Assembly (NCBI GenBank): GCA_018806985.1
Contig: JADANN010000032.1
Coordinates: 3,555,501 to 3,619,500, forward strand
From: Angiostrongylus vasorum
Taxonomy: Eukaryota; Nematoda; Chromadorea; Rhabditida; Metastrongylidae
Direction: 5' to 3'
DNA length: 64,000 bases
A program made the translations under genes and the position numbers. The first letter of the stretch is position 1. Every line of letters begins with the position of its first letter. Positions 11,960 through 23,547 of this stretch are shown here, piece after piece. Below the pieces are notes generated by a model, which saw nothing but the letters and a program-made list of their open reading frames with translations, did not search any database and was not told the DNA's origin.

Positions 11960-12427
11960 TTGTATTTGATTGTAGGACGCCTTGCCTCTCAGATGATGCA
12001 AGTTCATCAGTTATTTGACAAGCCATCTTTACATTGTGTTGGCTGCCACTGTAATGGAAAAACATTGTCTTCTTTGTGTTTTCGACGTTCTTTTTTTCTT
12101 TCTAATAACATCGGTCGATTTCAGGAATTGGTAATGCTGGAGAAATACCGTCAAGATAGTACGGGTTCGCAAGAGCTCATGGTGCAGTGCTCCCTTAAAA
12201 GCTCCTGTAAAACCGAACGACGACTTTTTTCTCTTAGAACTTTGTCTTCAACTCTTAGATATTTGAATAATGCCTCCACGAGTCGTGCGACCTGCTGCAC
12301 ACTAATCATTCATTTGATTCTAATAGAAAACTCGCATATGTTATTTTTTTCCCAAAACATAGAAAGTACGGAGGTCTTCCTTCTAAGCCAACAATTGTTT
12401 CTCTCGCTGTCGAATGTTGTAACCTAG
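11960..12427 (+). CDS. Hypothetical ORF, possibly one or two exons
   Basis: A 155-codon open frame. Two parts look exon-like: one after an ATTGTAG acceptor (RLASQMMQVHQLFDK) and one after a TTTCAG acceptor at about 12123 (ELVMLEKYRQDSTGS). No family is recognised and the ORF is AT-rich between these parts, so the single ORF is probably not the real gene model. Confidence 0.22.
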   Translation: MYLIVGRLASQMMQVHQLFDKPSLHCVGCHCNGKTLSSLCFRRSFFLSNNIGRFQELVMLEKYRQDSTGSQELMVQCSLKSSCKTERRLFSLRTLSSTLRYLNNASTSRATCCTLIIHLILIENSHMLFFSQNIESTEVFLLSQQLFLSLSNVVT

Positions 12428-12624
12428 CAGTTGTTGCATGTCTGAAAACTCCGTGGTTGATATCTCATTTGATTAATGCTCTGGAATCATGGGTGAGGTT
12501 TAATGTTTGTCATTATCCTTTCCCTATTCTTTTAGACAAGAACGACGTTGTGGTTGAACTCAAGATGCTCAAATTTTTAGAATTCTAATGCGGACTTAAA
12601 CGTCCACCGGAAAGCTTCTGCTCG

Positions 12625-13115
12625 GATAACAAACGGAAACCGTATCATACTTGTAGACAGACGAAACGAAGGACCCGCATGATGTTGTGGTGAACGAGTC
12701 CCGGGAACGGTAATAGCGCGTTCGTTCTCCACCGCAGACATATGCGGTTCGGAGTTTTGCAAGTATCTCAGCGTCATTGTGGTTGTAGTTTACATAATAT
12801 CTGGCGTGAAAAACTATAGTGGGTAGCAAATATAAAGTTAACATTGCGATTTCAAGTACAGCCTCAGGTTAACTAGGTTCGATGCCGATATATGCTCCCC
12901 AGATCAATCCTGTTGGCGGGTGTTTACTGATAGCGCCCATAGGTCAAGAATATGGCTGAGAGAAAGGCGGAATGAAGGACCGGCATGGTGTGGTGGTCAA
13001 CGCGTTAGCCCCCGGACAGGGTAATAGCGCGTTCGTTCCCCATCGCAAACACCTGCGGTCCGGAGTTTTGCAGATATCTCAGCATAACTGTGGTAGTATC
13101 GTACTTGTTTTAATG
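12625..13115 (+). repeat. Two family C arms in tandem
   Basis: Two copies of the arm (about 12640-12840 and 12950-13110) each carry GGTGTGGTGGT-, GTTCGTTCYCC- and TTTTGCARATATCTCAGC-type blocks, joined by the family's central ATGCTCCCCAGATCAATCC sequence. Confidence 0.78.
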
Positions 13116-13259
13116 TTCGACCAATAACGACATCCGCTGATGCTAATAGAATGTTTGTTAGTGTACAGGATTAATTAATGTCATTTCTACTGACTTGTTT
13201 TAACCGGGATCTTTAGCGCATATTCATGCCGTGCTTTATATACATAACAATTCCCGCCT

Positions 13260-13465
13260 ATGTTTTTTTATTTCGTGCTTCAGTTTTTCACGGCAGGGTA
13301 CTGTGTGAACTACAACCACAATCATGCTGAGATATTTGCTAAACTCCGGACCGCATGTGTCTGCGGTTGGGACCGAACACACCATTACCCTTTCCGGGTG
13401 CTAACTCGTTCACCACCACACCATGCGAGTCCTTCGTTTCGCCGATCTCTTAGATAGTTTTCTCT
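13260..13465 (-). repeat. Family C arm, reverse orientation
   Basis: Plus strand shows GCTGAGATATTTGCTAAACTC, the GGGACCGAACACACC block and CACCACACCATGCGAGTCC, which is the inverted arm. With 12625-13115 it forms a cluster of arms. Confidence 0.78.
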
Positions 13466-13751
13466 CTGTCTATTTGCACTTACTAAAAGCGTTATAAATG
13501 TGTACCATGACGAGTCGTTTGTGGAATTCCAAGGCAAGCAGTTACTTCGATCAATCTTGCTCTAGTCTCCGGTCCTTGCAGCACAGTCTTCTCATTTAAT
13601 TCCAGTGTTTTCCTCATTTTATTCGTAGACCTCTGTTGGGCCGCATTTGATATTTTTTATGTGTTTTGTTTTAGTTCCAAGTAGTGTTACTTGCGTGCAT
13701 TTCTATATTTGTTTTAGAAGATCCCTTTATGGAGTGCTAGCTGGTTCAACG
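13466..13751 (+). promoter_or_regulatory. 5' region of the Spinster-like gene
   Basis: About 290 bases between the family C cluster and the first ATG. A T-rich stretch precedes the start but no specific promoter element or splice-leader acceptor can be singled out. Confidence 0.25.
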
Positions 13752-16700
13752 ATGATGGAAGAAGACGTTACGGGCGATCAGGAAGTTGCACCTTCAACAA
13801 CTCCAGTGCTTTATCCCAATAATGGTGGTAACTGTGTTTCTTGTGTTATTTTATTTTGCTTTGCTATTCTATCCTATTAGCCTCCCAACGGTTTACCGCT
13901 TCGTCGTGGCTGGGAGGTGTTTCTGGGTGTCGGGCTGCTATGTACAGCGGGGGGATTTGTCCCCTCAGCAAGGCCTCCCATGCTGAGAAAGAGTCTGGCG
14001 TTTCCATTACGAAACCCAGCAAAGAGTACCCACCACCGTCCTGCTGTCAAACTAATCGCATGGTGGCAAATATCCCTTTGATCCACAAAAGGATCGACTG
14101 CCTGTGGTTGTGACGACCTGAGGCACTTTGGCCACTCTGTTCTCGGGACCCCAAGGAACCATATTGGCTAAACCAACAAAACTCCAAAAAAGTGGAAATT
14201 AAGCTGGCGACATAACCATAACCAGTGAAGACGAGCCGTCCAAGTATCCAAATGTTTTACCCTACTACCTTCTTGTTCACTCTTTGTTGTTTTAGATGGA
14301 CTTCCACGAAAAATGTTGGTGGTAGTTATCCTTCTAGCTGTGAATCTTCTGAATTATATGGATCGCTTCACAGTTGCTGGAGTGCTAGGGCAACTTCAAG
14401 ATTACTTTCATATGAATGATAAACAAGCTGGTATGCTTCAGGTATGAAACAACGTTGTGAGATCCATGCAAAACTGCTTCTTTCCAAGCCTGAAAGTTTT
14501 TATTTTGCTAATTTTTTGTATTTTAGACAGTTTTCGTCATTTTCTACATGTGCTTCGCTCCAATCTGCGGCTATTTTGGAGACCGTTACAATCGAAAATT
14601 TATCATAATTGTTGGTATGGCCATCTGGATTACCGCGGTTGCGCTGTCAACAGTGGTTGGACGTGATGTTAGTGCAGTGAAAGGAAATCCAGTTCATTTG
14701 TATAGAGTTAGAGTGTTACTATTTGGAATAGGTACTTTGACATTTTGATGGCCCCGTTTTCGCTAGTTGTGCGGGTCCCAGCACAATTTCAGTTTTTTTT
14801 CGGAGTTTTGCTGGTTTAGCCATTGTGGTTCCTTGGTGTTCCGAGGTCAGCCTGGCCAAAGTCCACCTCAGGTCATCACCACCACAGGCAGCTGCTGGCC
14901 TTGTGGATCAGGGGGCAGATTTGCCATCATGCGACTAGTTCGATACAAGGACGTTGGTGGATCCTGTTATTGGTTTACTCTTAGTTGGGTTTCCTGATGG
15001 AAAAGCTGGACTCCTTCTCAGCTTAGGGGACCCTGTTGAGATGGGTTGAATCCCCTCGATGTAAATCGTAGCCCTACATCCAGCTACACCCAGCCACGAT
15101 GAAGCGATAAACTATTGGGAGGCTTATAGGATAAAATGAAGAAGCAAAAATAAAATAACACAAGAAACATAGATGCCATCATTATTGGGATAAAGCTATG
15201 GAGTGACGTGGATAATTGGATTTATTTGTGTACTCATTTCAGCACTTTAACATATTCCTGCTTTTACGTGGGATAGTTGGTATTGGCGAAGCCACATACG
15301 CCACTGTGGCTCCAACTATTATTGGTGATATGTTTAGCGGGTCTATGCGAAGTACTGCTCTTATGATTTTTTATTTTGCCGTACCAGTAGGCAGGTGAAT
15401 TTGGAGATTGTGAAAAATATTCGCTTTATCGCTATTCAACGCTTCCTCGAGAAGTCCAGTTTCCTTGGGTACTTTCTGAAACAGATGTTTTGCTGGAGCT
15501 ATTCTTTAATTTTTTTAATATTTTCTTTGTTCATCTGTTGGAAGAAAATCCTCGAAAATCGGAAAAAGAGAGGAGAAATCTGTTTTAAAATGTTGGGTGA
15601 AAAGTGTTCTACTGCAATGATGCTGAGATATTTGCAAAACTCCTGACCTCAGGTGTCTGCGCTGGGAATCGAACACGCCATTACCCTTTCCGGGGGCTAA
15701 CGCGTTGACCACTACACCATGCAGGTCCTTCATTTTTCATTTTTCTCAATTAGTTTTCTGTCTAACAGTGCAATCAGCAATCATTCGTTAGCGAGATTGA
15801 TCTGAGGAACACAAATCGGCATTGATCGCATTGGCGGTGTTCGATCCCCACCGCAAACACCTTCGGTCGGGAGTTTTGCGAATATCTCAGCGTCATCGTG
15901 GTTGAATTTCATATAACACCTTGCTGTAAAAAATTGTAGTAGGCAGAAAATAAGAATTATTCAAATTCATAATGTGGCTTTTTCTGCTAAATCTTCTCTT
16001 CTGTCTTAGTGAAACAGTAATCTTACTGACGTCTTAATATATCTCCCGTTTTGGGACTTGTGTAGCGCAGTGGTAAGTGCCCCGCAATGCACACTGGATC
16101 GGCCGCCGCTTCGGTCGTGCACCTCGGGCTCACCAGGCCCAGCACCCATCCCAAATTGGCAATTTAGTACCAGACTCATCTAAGAGAATAAATAAGAAGA
16201 AGTGACTTGATACGATGATGAACAGCCGCAAGTCAGTCTGTAGGCAAGAAATGCATGCAATCATCTCCGTGATGCTTAACGGATGCGAGTGCATGGCGAA
16301 CCCCGAAGGAATTGCTTAACGCCGGACGCTTTGTCCTATATCCTTTTTCTCCTTTTTTTCACCCTCCTTAGCTTTCAAACAATGTTTGAATGCAACGCCT
16401 ATCGAAAATTCGACAGTTTTCAGTAAATGTTGATTCTTTTTTGACCATATTTTCGATTATGTCAAAGACCTATTCGTCCTACTTCTTGGAGGGTGCTTTT
16501 TATTTTGTTGCAATCTCTCTGTGTGTCATGGGCACCTGTGGAAAACAGAGTTTTTATTCCTGGTCGTTTTTTTTTCTCAAGTTTATATCTGATAAAGTAG
16601 TTCGCCTGGTTTTGAAAACGTTTCAGTTGTAGTGGATTGGGATTTATTGGTGGCTCGGCAATTTCTCTTTGGTCTGGAAGCTGGCAGTGGGGCGTGAGGT

Positions 16701-18315
16701 CAGTGACTTTACTTTCAATACTTCCCGATCTGGTTTGTTATCACTGTTTGCGGACCAGTTGTATCTACTTAGAGTGAAAAGAATTTATCGTTTTTTTGAC
16801 TTCTTGTTCAGATTTACTCCTCTCCTTGGCATGATCTTTTTCGTATTCGTCATTGTTGTCCTAGAGGAACCCAGACGAGGTCAAGCTGAACATGCTGAAG
16901 TCGAACATAGCACCATTTGGGAAGATCTAAAATATTTAATAAGTGTTAAAACCTACGTTTTGACAACTCTTGGCTTCACCTTTGTTGTGTTCTGTGTGGG
17001 TGCTGCGAGTTGGTGGATGCCACAAATGATGACCTTCGCTTACGGAATTCTACATCATTTGGATGATGTTCCGAAAGATGAAGTTGCTCACATTTCGGTC
17101 ATATTTGGGGTGATAACTTGTAGTGCTGGAATAGTGGGCATCGTTGCAGGTACTTCTTTATCACAGGTTCGTTGAGTGGTTCGAAAACAATAGACTTGTC
17201 TACGAATATCGGCGTTTCCTTCTTCATTTTAATTCTTAATAGAGTAAATTTTTAAGCTACCGATTTCATTTCTTTCGGTCTTTTATCCTCAGAGATTCAT
17301 CACAGAAAAAATTTAACTTCATTTTTTTGCAATTGTTGTTTAGAGTAGAACATTTTAGGCCTGGAAAGAAGGTAAATGGTGCTTGCGAGTTTCACCCACA
17401 GCCGATCCTTTCGTATGTGCGGTTGGATCTTTCGTAGCAACTCCACTTTTCTTTACTACTTTGCTGGTAGCGAGCCACTCACTCAATTTTGCATGGGTAT
17501 CGTTTTTATTGATTATTAAACTCGCAGGTGTATGTAAGCCGTTTTTGAGTTTGGTAATTGTCCAGGCGCTCATGTTCGTGGCTGTTTCCAGCATGTGCTT
17601 CAACTGGGCGTTGAATATGGACATTCTCATGGTACGTTTTTCAAGTCAGATTTTCTATGACTTCGAACTATATTCCGTATCTCCTAGGGGGCGTGTAGCA
17701 CAGTGGTCGAAGGCGCCCTGCAACAGACATATAGGGTCGGTCCCCACGCCCCCAGGCCCACCAAGCCTTCCATCCCTCCAGGTTCGGCAAATTGGTACCA
17801 GACTTGTCTGAGAGGGGCTCGATACGTCGGTTGGCCACCGCCAATCATTGTAAACGCCAGATATGTATTCATTTACCTCCAAACGATGCTTAATGAAGTC
17901 GAATGCATGGCGCATCCCTCAGGGATTGATCAACGCCGAGAGAGCTTTGTCCTTTTTATCCTTTATTCCGTGTTTCGCTACTTGTCTTTCTTTGTTCAAA
18001 GCAATGTTTTAGCGTGTAATTGTGCCAAATCGCCGCGCTTCTGCTACCGCCGTTCAGACACTGATGGGGCATTTATTTGGCGACGCCTCATCACCGTATA
18101 TTGTCGGTTTCATTTCTGATGCCATTCGAGGTGATGAAAGCTCTTCACCTGCCAAGTATTTTTCTTTACAAGGAGCTATGTTTCTTCCGAATATTGTCCT
18201 TGTGTTTAGTATTGCTTGTTATTTATGGTCTACACTGCACATTTTGTGTGATGAACACCAAGCAAAAATGGATATGCATGGTCAGAACTTGCTTTTCTTT
18301 TCTGAAATCCACTAG
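13752..18315 (+). CDS. Spinster-family MFS transporter (spin/SPNS homologue)
   Basis: Major facilitator superfamily protein of the Spinster group. Family members export sphingolipids, lysophospholipids or sugars, many at the late endosome/lysosome; the exact substrate here is unknown. Eight exons fit in phase: 13752-13827, 14296-14441, 14527-14667, 15243-15394, 16633-16698, 16812-17166, 17359-17631 and 18013-18315, giving 503 residues, normal for the family. Signatures: [13 protein letters not shown] in TM1, the MFS motif A-like [11 protein letters not shown] between TM2 and TM3, [19 protein letters not shown] in TM4, [10 protein letters not shown], then LEEPRRG in the central loop, SWWMPQMM, and [20 protein letters not shown] near TM11. 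It starts MMEED with an acidic N terminus. A donor at 18281 could extend the C terminus by another exon. Nematode genomes often hold several spin paralogues, so no number is assigned. Introns carry family A, B and C repeats. Confidence 0.95.
13882..14240 (-). repeat. Family B repeat in spin intron 1
   Basis: The plus strand begins CCTCCCAACGGTTTACCGC, the reverse complement of the family 3' end, and ends near GACGAGCCGTCCAAGTATCC, the reverse of its 5' end. Confidence 0.85.
14742..15128 (+). repeat. Family B repeat in spin intron 3
   Basis: Contains GCTGGTTTAGCCATTGTGG, GTGGATCAGGGGGCAGA and CACGATGAAGCGATAAAC. Opposite orientation to the copy in intron 1, about 500 bases away. Confidence 0.85.
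15600..15955. repeat. Family C inverted-arm pair in spin intron 4
   Basis: A left arm (15610-15745, reverse orientation) and a right arm (15820-15955, forward) flank a short centre containing GATCTGAGGAACACAAATCG. Both arms keep the TTTGCRAATATCTCAGC terminus. Confidence 0.72.
16055..16345 (+). repeat. Family A SINE-like copy in spin intron 4
   Basis: Head TTGTGTAGCGCAGTGGTAAG. The body ends in GAATTGCTTAACGCCGGACG. More diverged than the 17.7 kb copy. Confidence 0.7.
17689..17960 (+). repeat. Family A SINE-like copy in spin intron 7 (best tRNA-like head)
   Basis: Bases 17689-17695 (GGGCGTG) pair perfectly with 17745-17751 (CACGCCC), closing a 63-base tRNA-like head with box-A-like TAGCACAGTGG and box-B-like GGGTCGGTCCCC. 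The body continues to GATTGATCAACGCCGAGAG. This is the clearest view of the family's structure. Confidence 0.82.
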
Positions 18316-18702
18316 ATCGGTTGGCTTCTATTATGTTATACAGGTTTAACTACTTGTCGGCTATACTTAGGTATCTTCAAATTTGGAACATTTCTTTCTC
18401 ATAATGGAGTCGCCTAGCCTAAAACCAACATTAGTTCATAGACTTAGGACTATTAGAACTTCTACAGAAACAGTTATTTTCTGAAGGCACATCTTTAATT
18501 TAGTTTTGTTGATTTGGGGAACTCGTAAGTAACCATTTTCTTAGGTGATTTCTGCTAAATTGTAGTTTCAGTGCATATATTTTCTCATGAAGGAGCAGAT
18601 TTCGTTTCTCACGAGTAGAAACGTTGATGTTTTTTCCTCCAATTGTTATTTGTTCTGATGCCTTCAATGTGATTGTTCCAATCAACATATCAAATTTTTC
18701 AG
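18316..18702 (+). promoter_or_regulatory. Short spacer between the Spinster-like and C2-domain genes
   Basis: Only about 390 bases separate the Spinster stop from the first recognised downstream exon, on the same strand. It must hold the spin 3' UTR and either a missing first exon or a splice-leader acceptor of the next gene. No AATAAA signal is obvious. Confidence 0.35.
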
Positions 18703-21700
18703 TAAACGTATGGGGTAACGATGTGGAATCCCTAACTGCAAATGCCGAAAGTGGTTATGATGGAAGAGGTGTTGTATGGGAATCGTGACAGTGACCTTCT
18801 CCTCATTAAGTCAGTAACTCAGTTAAACACATGAGTTGGAGGACCCTGAAGATGTCAAGGCAAAATTTACGCGTTCTAAGGATAAAAATGAATTAAGCTT
18901 TTAAAAGCTATTGAGAATCATACTACCTCATCACTGCCTATTTAGTGTTTCCTGACATTTGGTCTGTATGTGCTCTCATATTTTGTATCCCATGAATTTC
19001 TGGGTCATCTAATGAGACGATTTAAACCGATATCCTTTGCTCACCAATGTTCCGGCGATCCTTACGTTTGGTTAAGAAGCCCGTCTGAGAATTATTGTAG
19101 GGCTAGATGTCCTATAAAAGTCTGGTTAAGTGCTATTATTCCTCATTAAATGAGACTGTCATTGACATTCTTCGATTTATGCTTATTTAGCCTTTATAGA
19201 CTCCGGTACTAGGTCTTTAAGGAATTTATAGCAATTTGATTGTTTCAAACTAAAGGTGTATATATATGTTTGTAGAGTTATCTGATGCCGATGGGAGCGA
19301 TGGCAACGGTTATGTCAGCTTTTTTGTTGAACAAATAAGTGTATTTTCTGTGATTTTTTTGTTTTCTGCTGAAAGAGGATTAGTTGCAACCTCAGTTATC
19401 TCATATCCATATGAAAGGTAGATCGACTAATTAATGGGTTTAGCTGTATACAAAGGCTGATGCAAAGACGTCGGACTCAATCAGTTAACTTCCCGACAAG
19501 TAGCCATGGTATGACATTCCATGTCTTTTCAGTATTGAATTTGCCACTTTTTTTGACTCGGAAATGTCTAGGTGTTAGTTCATTGTTTGTTGGAGTGTCC
19601 GAATGTTTGAACGAGATATCCTATGGGCACCAAATGTGGTTTTAAATGTAATCCAAAGACAAGATTTATGTGTGAAAACAAATTCTCAAGTATACATAAT
19701 GTGTTAATTTCTTAGAGTGTAACGATCCTGAATTACAACTAGAGCGAATTCTCTCCCATCTTTCTTATCTTCGGATAAACATTGACGAAATAGTTCTACC
19801 CGAGGAAAATCCCCTAATTGAAAGATTGTTCAATGAGGGATCACTTTATGGGTAGGATTCACGTTCCCGCTTTGAATTTACTCTTTCCAGTTGCATAAAG
19901 TATCACTATTCCTTTTTTTTTGTTTTATTCGGCTAACGTTTCGACGTCTTCGTTCTCATGTACATGAAGTGGGCCACCTACATGCGGAAGGGTCGGGAGC
20001 AAACGGTTCAATCCAGGTCATCTTCTGGGCACACATTCCTCAAATGATTTCTCAAATAGGGCAATCCAACTATTCTGGTAACAGCATGACATCGTGCAGG
20101 ATGTGATATTCTTCTCCAATCGATCTTAACACTATGCACTGTTTTTTAGTGTAAATGATTAACCAATCGAGCGTTGTTGGTTAGTCCAACTATAATCCAA
20201 TACTAACCGTTTTCTCATCCTTCCGGGCTCTCGTACGGTGTCGGATTCAATTTTGAGAGTGGAACAATGCTTCGTTCCTTTAGTGGCACAAAGTTTTGTT
20301 GTAGGCTACGTATGTGAAACTTTAATGAGTCATCGAATTTATAAATGAGATATTATCCTTTTTCTTCATGCTGTCTATTTTACCTTATCAGATTGTCACT
20401 ATGTTTCAGGTTCAATCTCGAATACCAGTTCCCATGTTTAGAAAATATTTCGCGATCTTTGAAAACTCCAATTCGAATACCAGCGAAAAGTTTCACTATG
20501 ACATCTATTCAATTTCGTCACAAACGTGTTGTTCTTTTGCAAATGACGCCTAACACGGTTCCTCTTTGGAATCAACATCGTCTCGTCATTCGACTACATA
20601 TTCAGCTGAACACTCAAGGAAAGTTTTCGGTGAATTGGGGTTAAGTTTTTATCGTCCATTTTCAGAATTTTCAGTGTTTAACTTTTATTTGCAGACACGA
20701 TTGCTCGGATATTGTGTGGTTCCTCTTGCCGAACTCCTTATTCCTCCATTTATGATCTGTCGTGATTTCAATTTTATCGCTGCTAAGGGGATGAAATTTG
20801 AAGGTTCTTCACTTGTACGTAATGGAATCGTCTATGTTTTACAGATATTATAGGTCACAATTTTATAGTTATACCTCTTAATAGTACTTTATAGTAACCA
20901 CTTAAGATTCGCATTGATCTTGGAAGTCGGGAAAAAAAGCTAATGGAGAAGCTGGACGAAATGAGAGATCCTTTGTTGGAGTCAACACATGTAGTTGATG
21001 CAAGCAGGTAAACGCTTCAAAACGCTGTGGACGATTTTATTTGACGAATCATAAGACTGTTTTCGCTTTTGCTTTCTCTCCTTGCTTCTGCAATTACTAT
21101 TACTGCTACACTTGTACTGTCTTACCTACTTGGATACTTGGATGACCCGTCCTCCCCGGTTGTGCGGACTTCAACATAATTTCTGTTTTTTCGGAGTTTT
21201 CTCTGGAATCCCGAGGTCAGCCAATAAAAAGTTTCCTCACGTCGTCACCACCATAGACAGTCGCCGCCTTTGTGGATCAGAGGGAGATTTGCCACCATGG
21301 CGGCTAGTTTGATACCAGGACTGTGGTGGATCCTGGTATTGGTTTACTCTTAGCTGGGCTTCCTGATGGAAACGCCGTACTCCTTCTGAGTTTGGGACAC
21401 TTAGACGGGGTACGAATCCCCCACCACCCCCTGTACATCGCAGCCCGACACCCAGGAACACCTCCGCAGCCACGATGAGGCGCTAAACCGTTGAGAGGAG
21501 TATTCTTAACTTATTCCACTATTCCTTCTGTGGAATTCAACAATTTGTTCAGTGCTTTTTTTGTTGTCCGTGTATCATTTTCTATTATCGTTTAAGCTCC
21601 CTCAAAAAGCATCCAACCGACACTCATCGTTTACCGAGTGCCTCCCATAGTTCACGTACGAGTGAGAATGAACCTCCAATGGCAAAGCGTGCGTTATTTG

Positions 21701-23547
21701 GTTAAGAAAATTAGTGTTCCTCCTTTTGCAATATTGTTACCTTGTGTTTCAGAAAAAAGTCCCTCTTCACAAGAAGGTGTGAAGGGACCACCATTGCATA
21801 CTTTTGCGTCCAGTACGTGTTTTTATGGAATCAATTCCTTTATTGTGTATGAGATCTCGAATTAAAATAACTACCCTCAGATGGGATTGCTACGAAGGAC
21901 AAGGCTGTACCATTTCGTGAGAGGGCTTCTTCAAACCTTACCGATCTCTCTGACTCGGTTTTCGATGATCATGGTTCAGTCTGTGGTAGTTCTCGCCTTA
22001 CGGCTCCTTATGCAGATACCCGAAATTTACCTGAACCGATGCCTCGTCGAGAATTCCGTCCAGCGGTGCGATCTGATACATCATCAAGTGTAAGAGAGAG
22101 GGAGCGAGCAAGTCCGGCGAGGAAGTGCTTAATACAGCTCACTGTCCACGAAGGCAAAGGTCTTCCTCTTGTTCAAGATGAAAGGTTTGTTTGTTCTTAC
22201 CTTTGTTGAAGCATGGAAGTTTTACACGTCTGCTCTATTCCAAGGGTTCTAGAAATCGCTATGTATCTCCGAACTCATTCATTTCTGTGTTGGGAAGAGA
22301 TGGAGAACTCCGTTCTACAGTTTGTGAGCGATCACGTCGTCCACTTTGGAACTGGACCGCACGCTTTCATATTTGTGGAGAGCGGCGCAATGTAATAGTG
22401 AAAGTATTCCATCACGACATGAATGGTGACAAGGTCAGACTTTACATGATAACAACACTACGAATCGTATGAAAGATGTTGACCATTGAAAAGACTCAGA
22501 AAATCTGCTAGATTATCAGCACTCATCTTGGTATGTTATATTATTGAAATTTATTTTTTCATGTATGACTACATTCCGGGTTTCGTCAATAATACATTGA
22601 GTTTTCTAACCGGTCATAACATTTGTTTGGTTTTCGCGATATGCGTTGGGGACCTTAATTTGCATGTTCGTTGCTAAATCTTTTTTGGGTGTGATGGCTT
22701 GCTGACTCTTGTTGAACGACTAAATACAACTTCGTCAATGTCCACAATATTTCCTTTGCAGACCCTCGGATTCGTATCGATACCTCTTCCTATTGAAGAC
22801 GCGCACCGCGTTGATTATGAGATGGTGGATCTTACTGGGACAGCTAACATAAATGGAGAAGTGCCAATTATAACGGTAAGTTTCTTCGTATTTGACATTT
22901 TTGGCTCCAGTTTCATTGAGTAACGCAACACGTAAGGGTACACAATTGGGATAATCTAGCCTAAAAACCTCGATACAACCACGATAATAATATTCTGGAG
23001 GTTGGATTTCAATGTGCTTTGGAGAGGATAGACTTCATAGAAATTATGGCTAAGTATTCCATCAGTCAAGTGGTCAAGTTTTATGTGGAAATAAGCAATG
23101 TGCTGTTCAACTGCTACTTAGGTGTAATTTTAGATGTCCATGGAGGCAAGTGAAGTGATTAGTCGTCCAAACAGTAATGTTCGTATGCGATCTAGTTCGA
23201 GCTCATGGACTGAACCTATGTCATGTTCAAGAACAACATCACCTCACTCAGCTTCAACTTGCCCCAACTGCCGACGCTTATTAAACGATAACTCACCTGT
23301 CATCACAGCAACACGTGAAGAGTTATCCGAAAAGTTGAAGTTTGTTGTTTTCTTCCCTGATGATTTTGGTCTTCTACTAGTAAAAAATAGTTGAAATGTA
23401 GTTTGTATAGGATTAACGAAATATAGATTATCTCCATTATTTCGCCGTTCTCTATTTAATACATAGAAAAATTGCGATTTTGTTGTCACTTTTTTCAGGA
23501 AGAATCTCGCAGATTTGGACAGACTAATTAGAACCATCAAGGAATGA
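18703..23547 (+). CDS. C2-domain protein (two C2-like regions), 5' end incomplete
   Basis: Thirteen exons keep a continuous frame: 18703-18768, 19276-19308, 19716-19851, 20410-20629, 20695-20814, 20907-21007, 21597-21700, 21753-21812, 21881-22184, 22253-22433, 22762-22875, 23134-23339 and 23499-23547 (stop), at least 563 residues. The first C2-like region spans exons 4-6 (QHRLVIRLHIQLNTQGKF, TRLLGYCVVPLAELLIPP). A serine-rich linker follows. A clearer C2 domain spans exons 9-11: CLIQLTVHEGKGLPLV, PNSFISVLGRDGELRSTV, LWNWTARFHICGE, IVKVFHHDMNGDKTLGFV. The C terminus has CPNC and a short helix. C2 domains usually bind membranes or proteins. The layout could fit the centriolar SAS-1/C2CD3 group, but I only suggest this as a comparison. 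No initiator methionine was found in frame in the first exon. Confidence 0.82.
19912..19990 (-). repeat. Family F piece in an intron of the C2 gene
   Basis: Plus strand has TTCGGCTAACGTTTCGACGT, the reverse complement of the family F motif. Confidence 0.4.
21112..21500 (+). repeat. Family B repeat in an intron of the C2 gene
   Basis: Starts with the family 5' end CTACTTGGATACTTGGATGA and ends GATGAGGCGCTAAACCGTTG. It lies between exons 20907-21007 and 21597-21700. Confidence 0.85.

Noticed and set aside
17355..17630. Minus-strand ORF of 91 codons
   Set aside because: It is an antisense shadow of Spinster exon 17359-17631.
17689..17751. A genuine tRNA gene
   Set aside because: The cloverleaf is incomplete, the same head recurs in many diverged copies, and it always leads into the same repeat body, so it is a SINE-like head.
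20225..20313. Exon-like frame (YGVGFNFESGTMLRSFSG) between exons 3 and 4 of the C2 gene
   Set aside because: No acceptor AG precedes it, and the exons 19716-19851 and 20410-20629 already join in phase without it.
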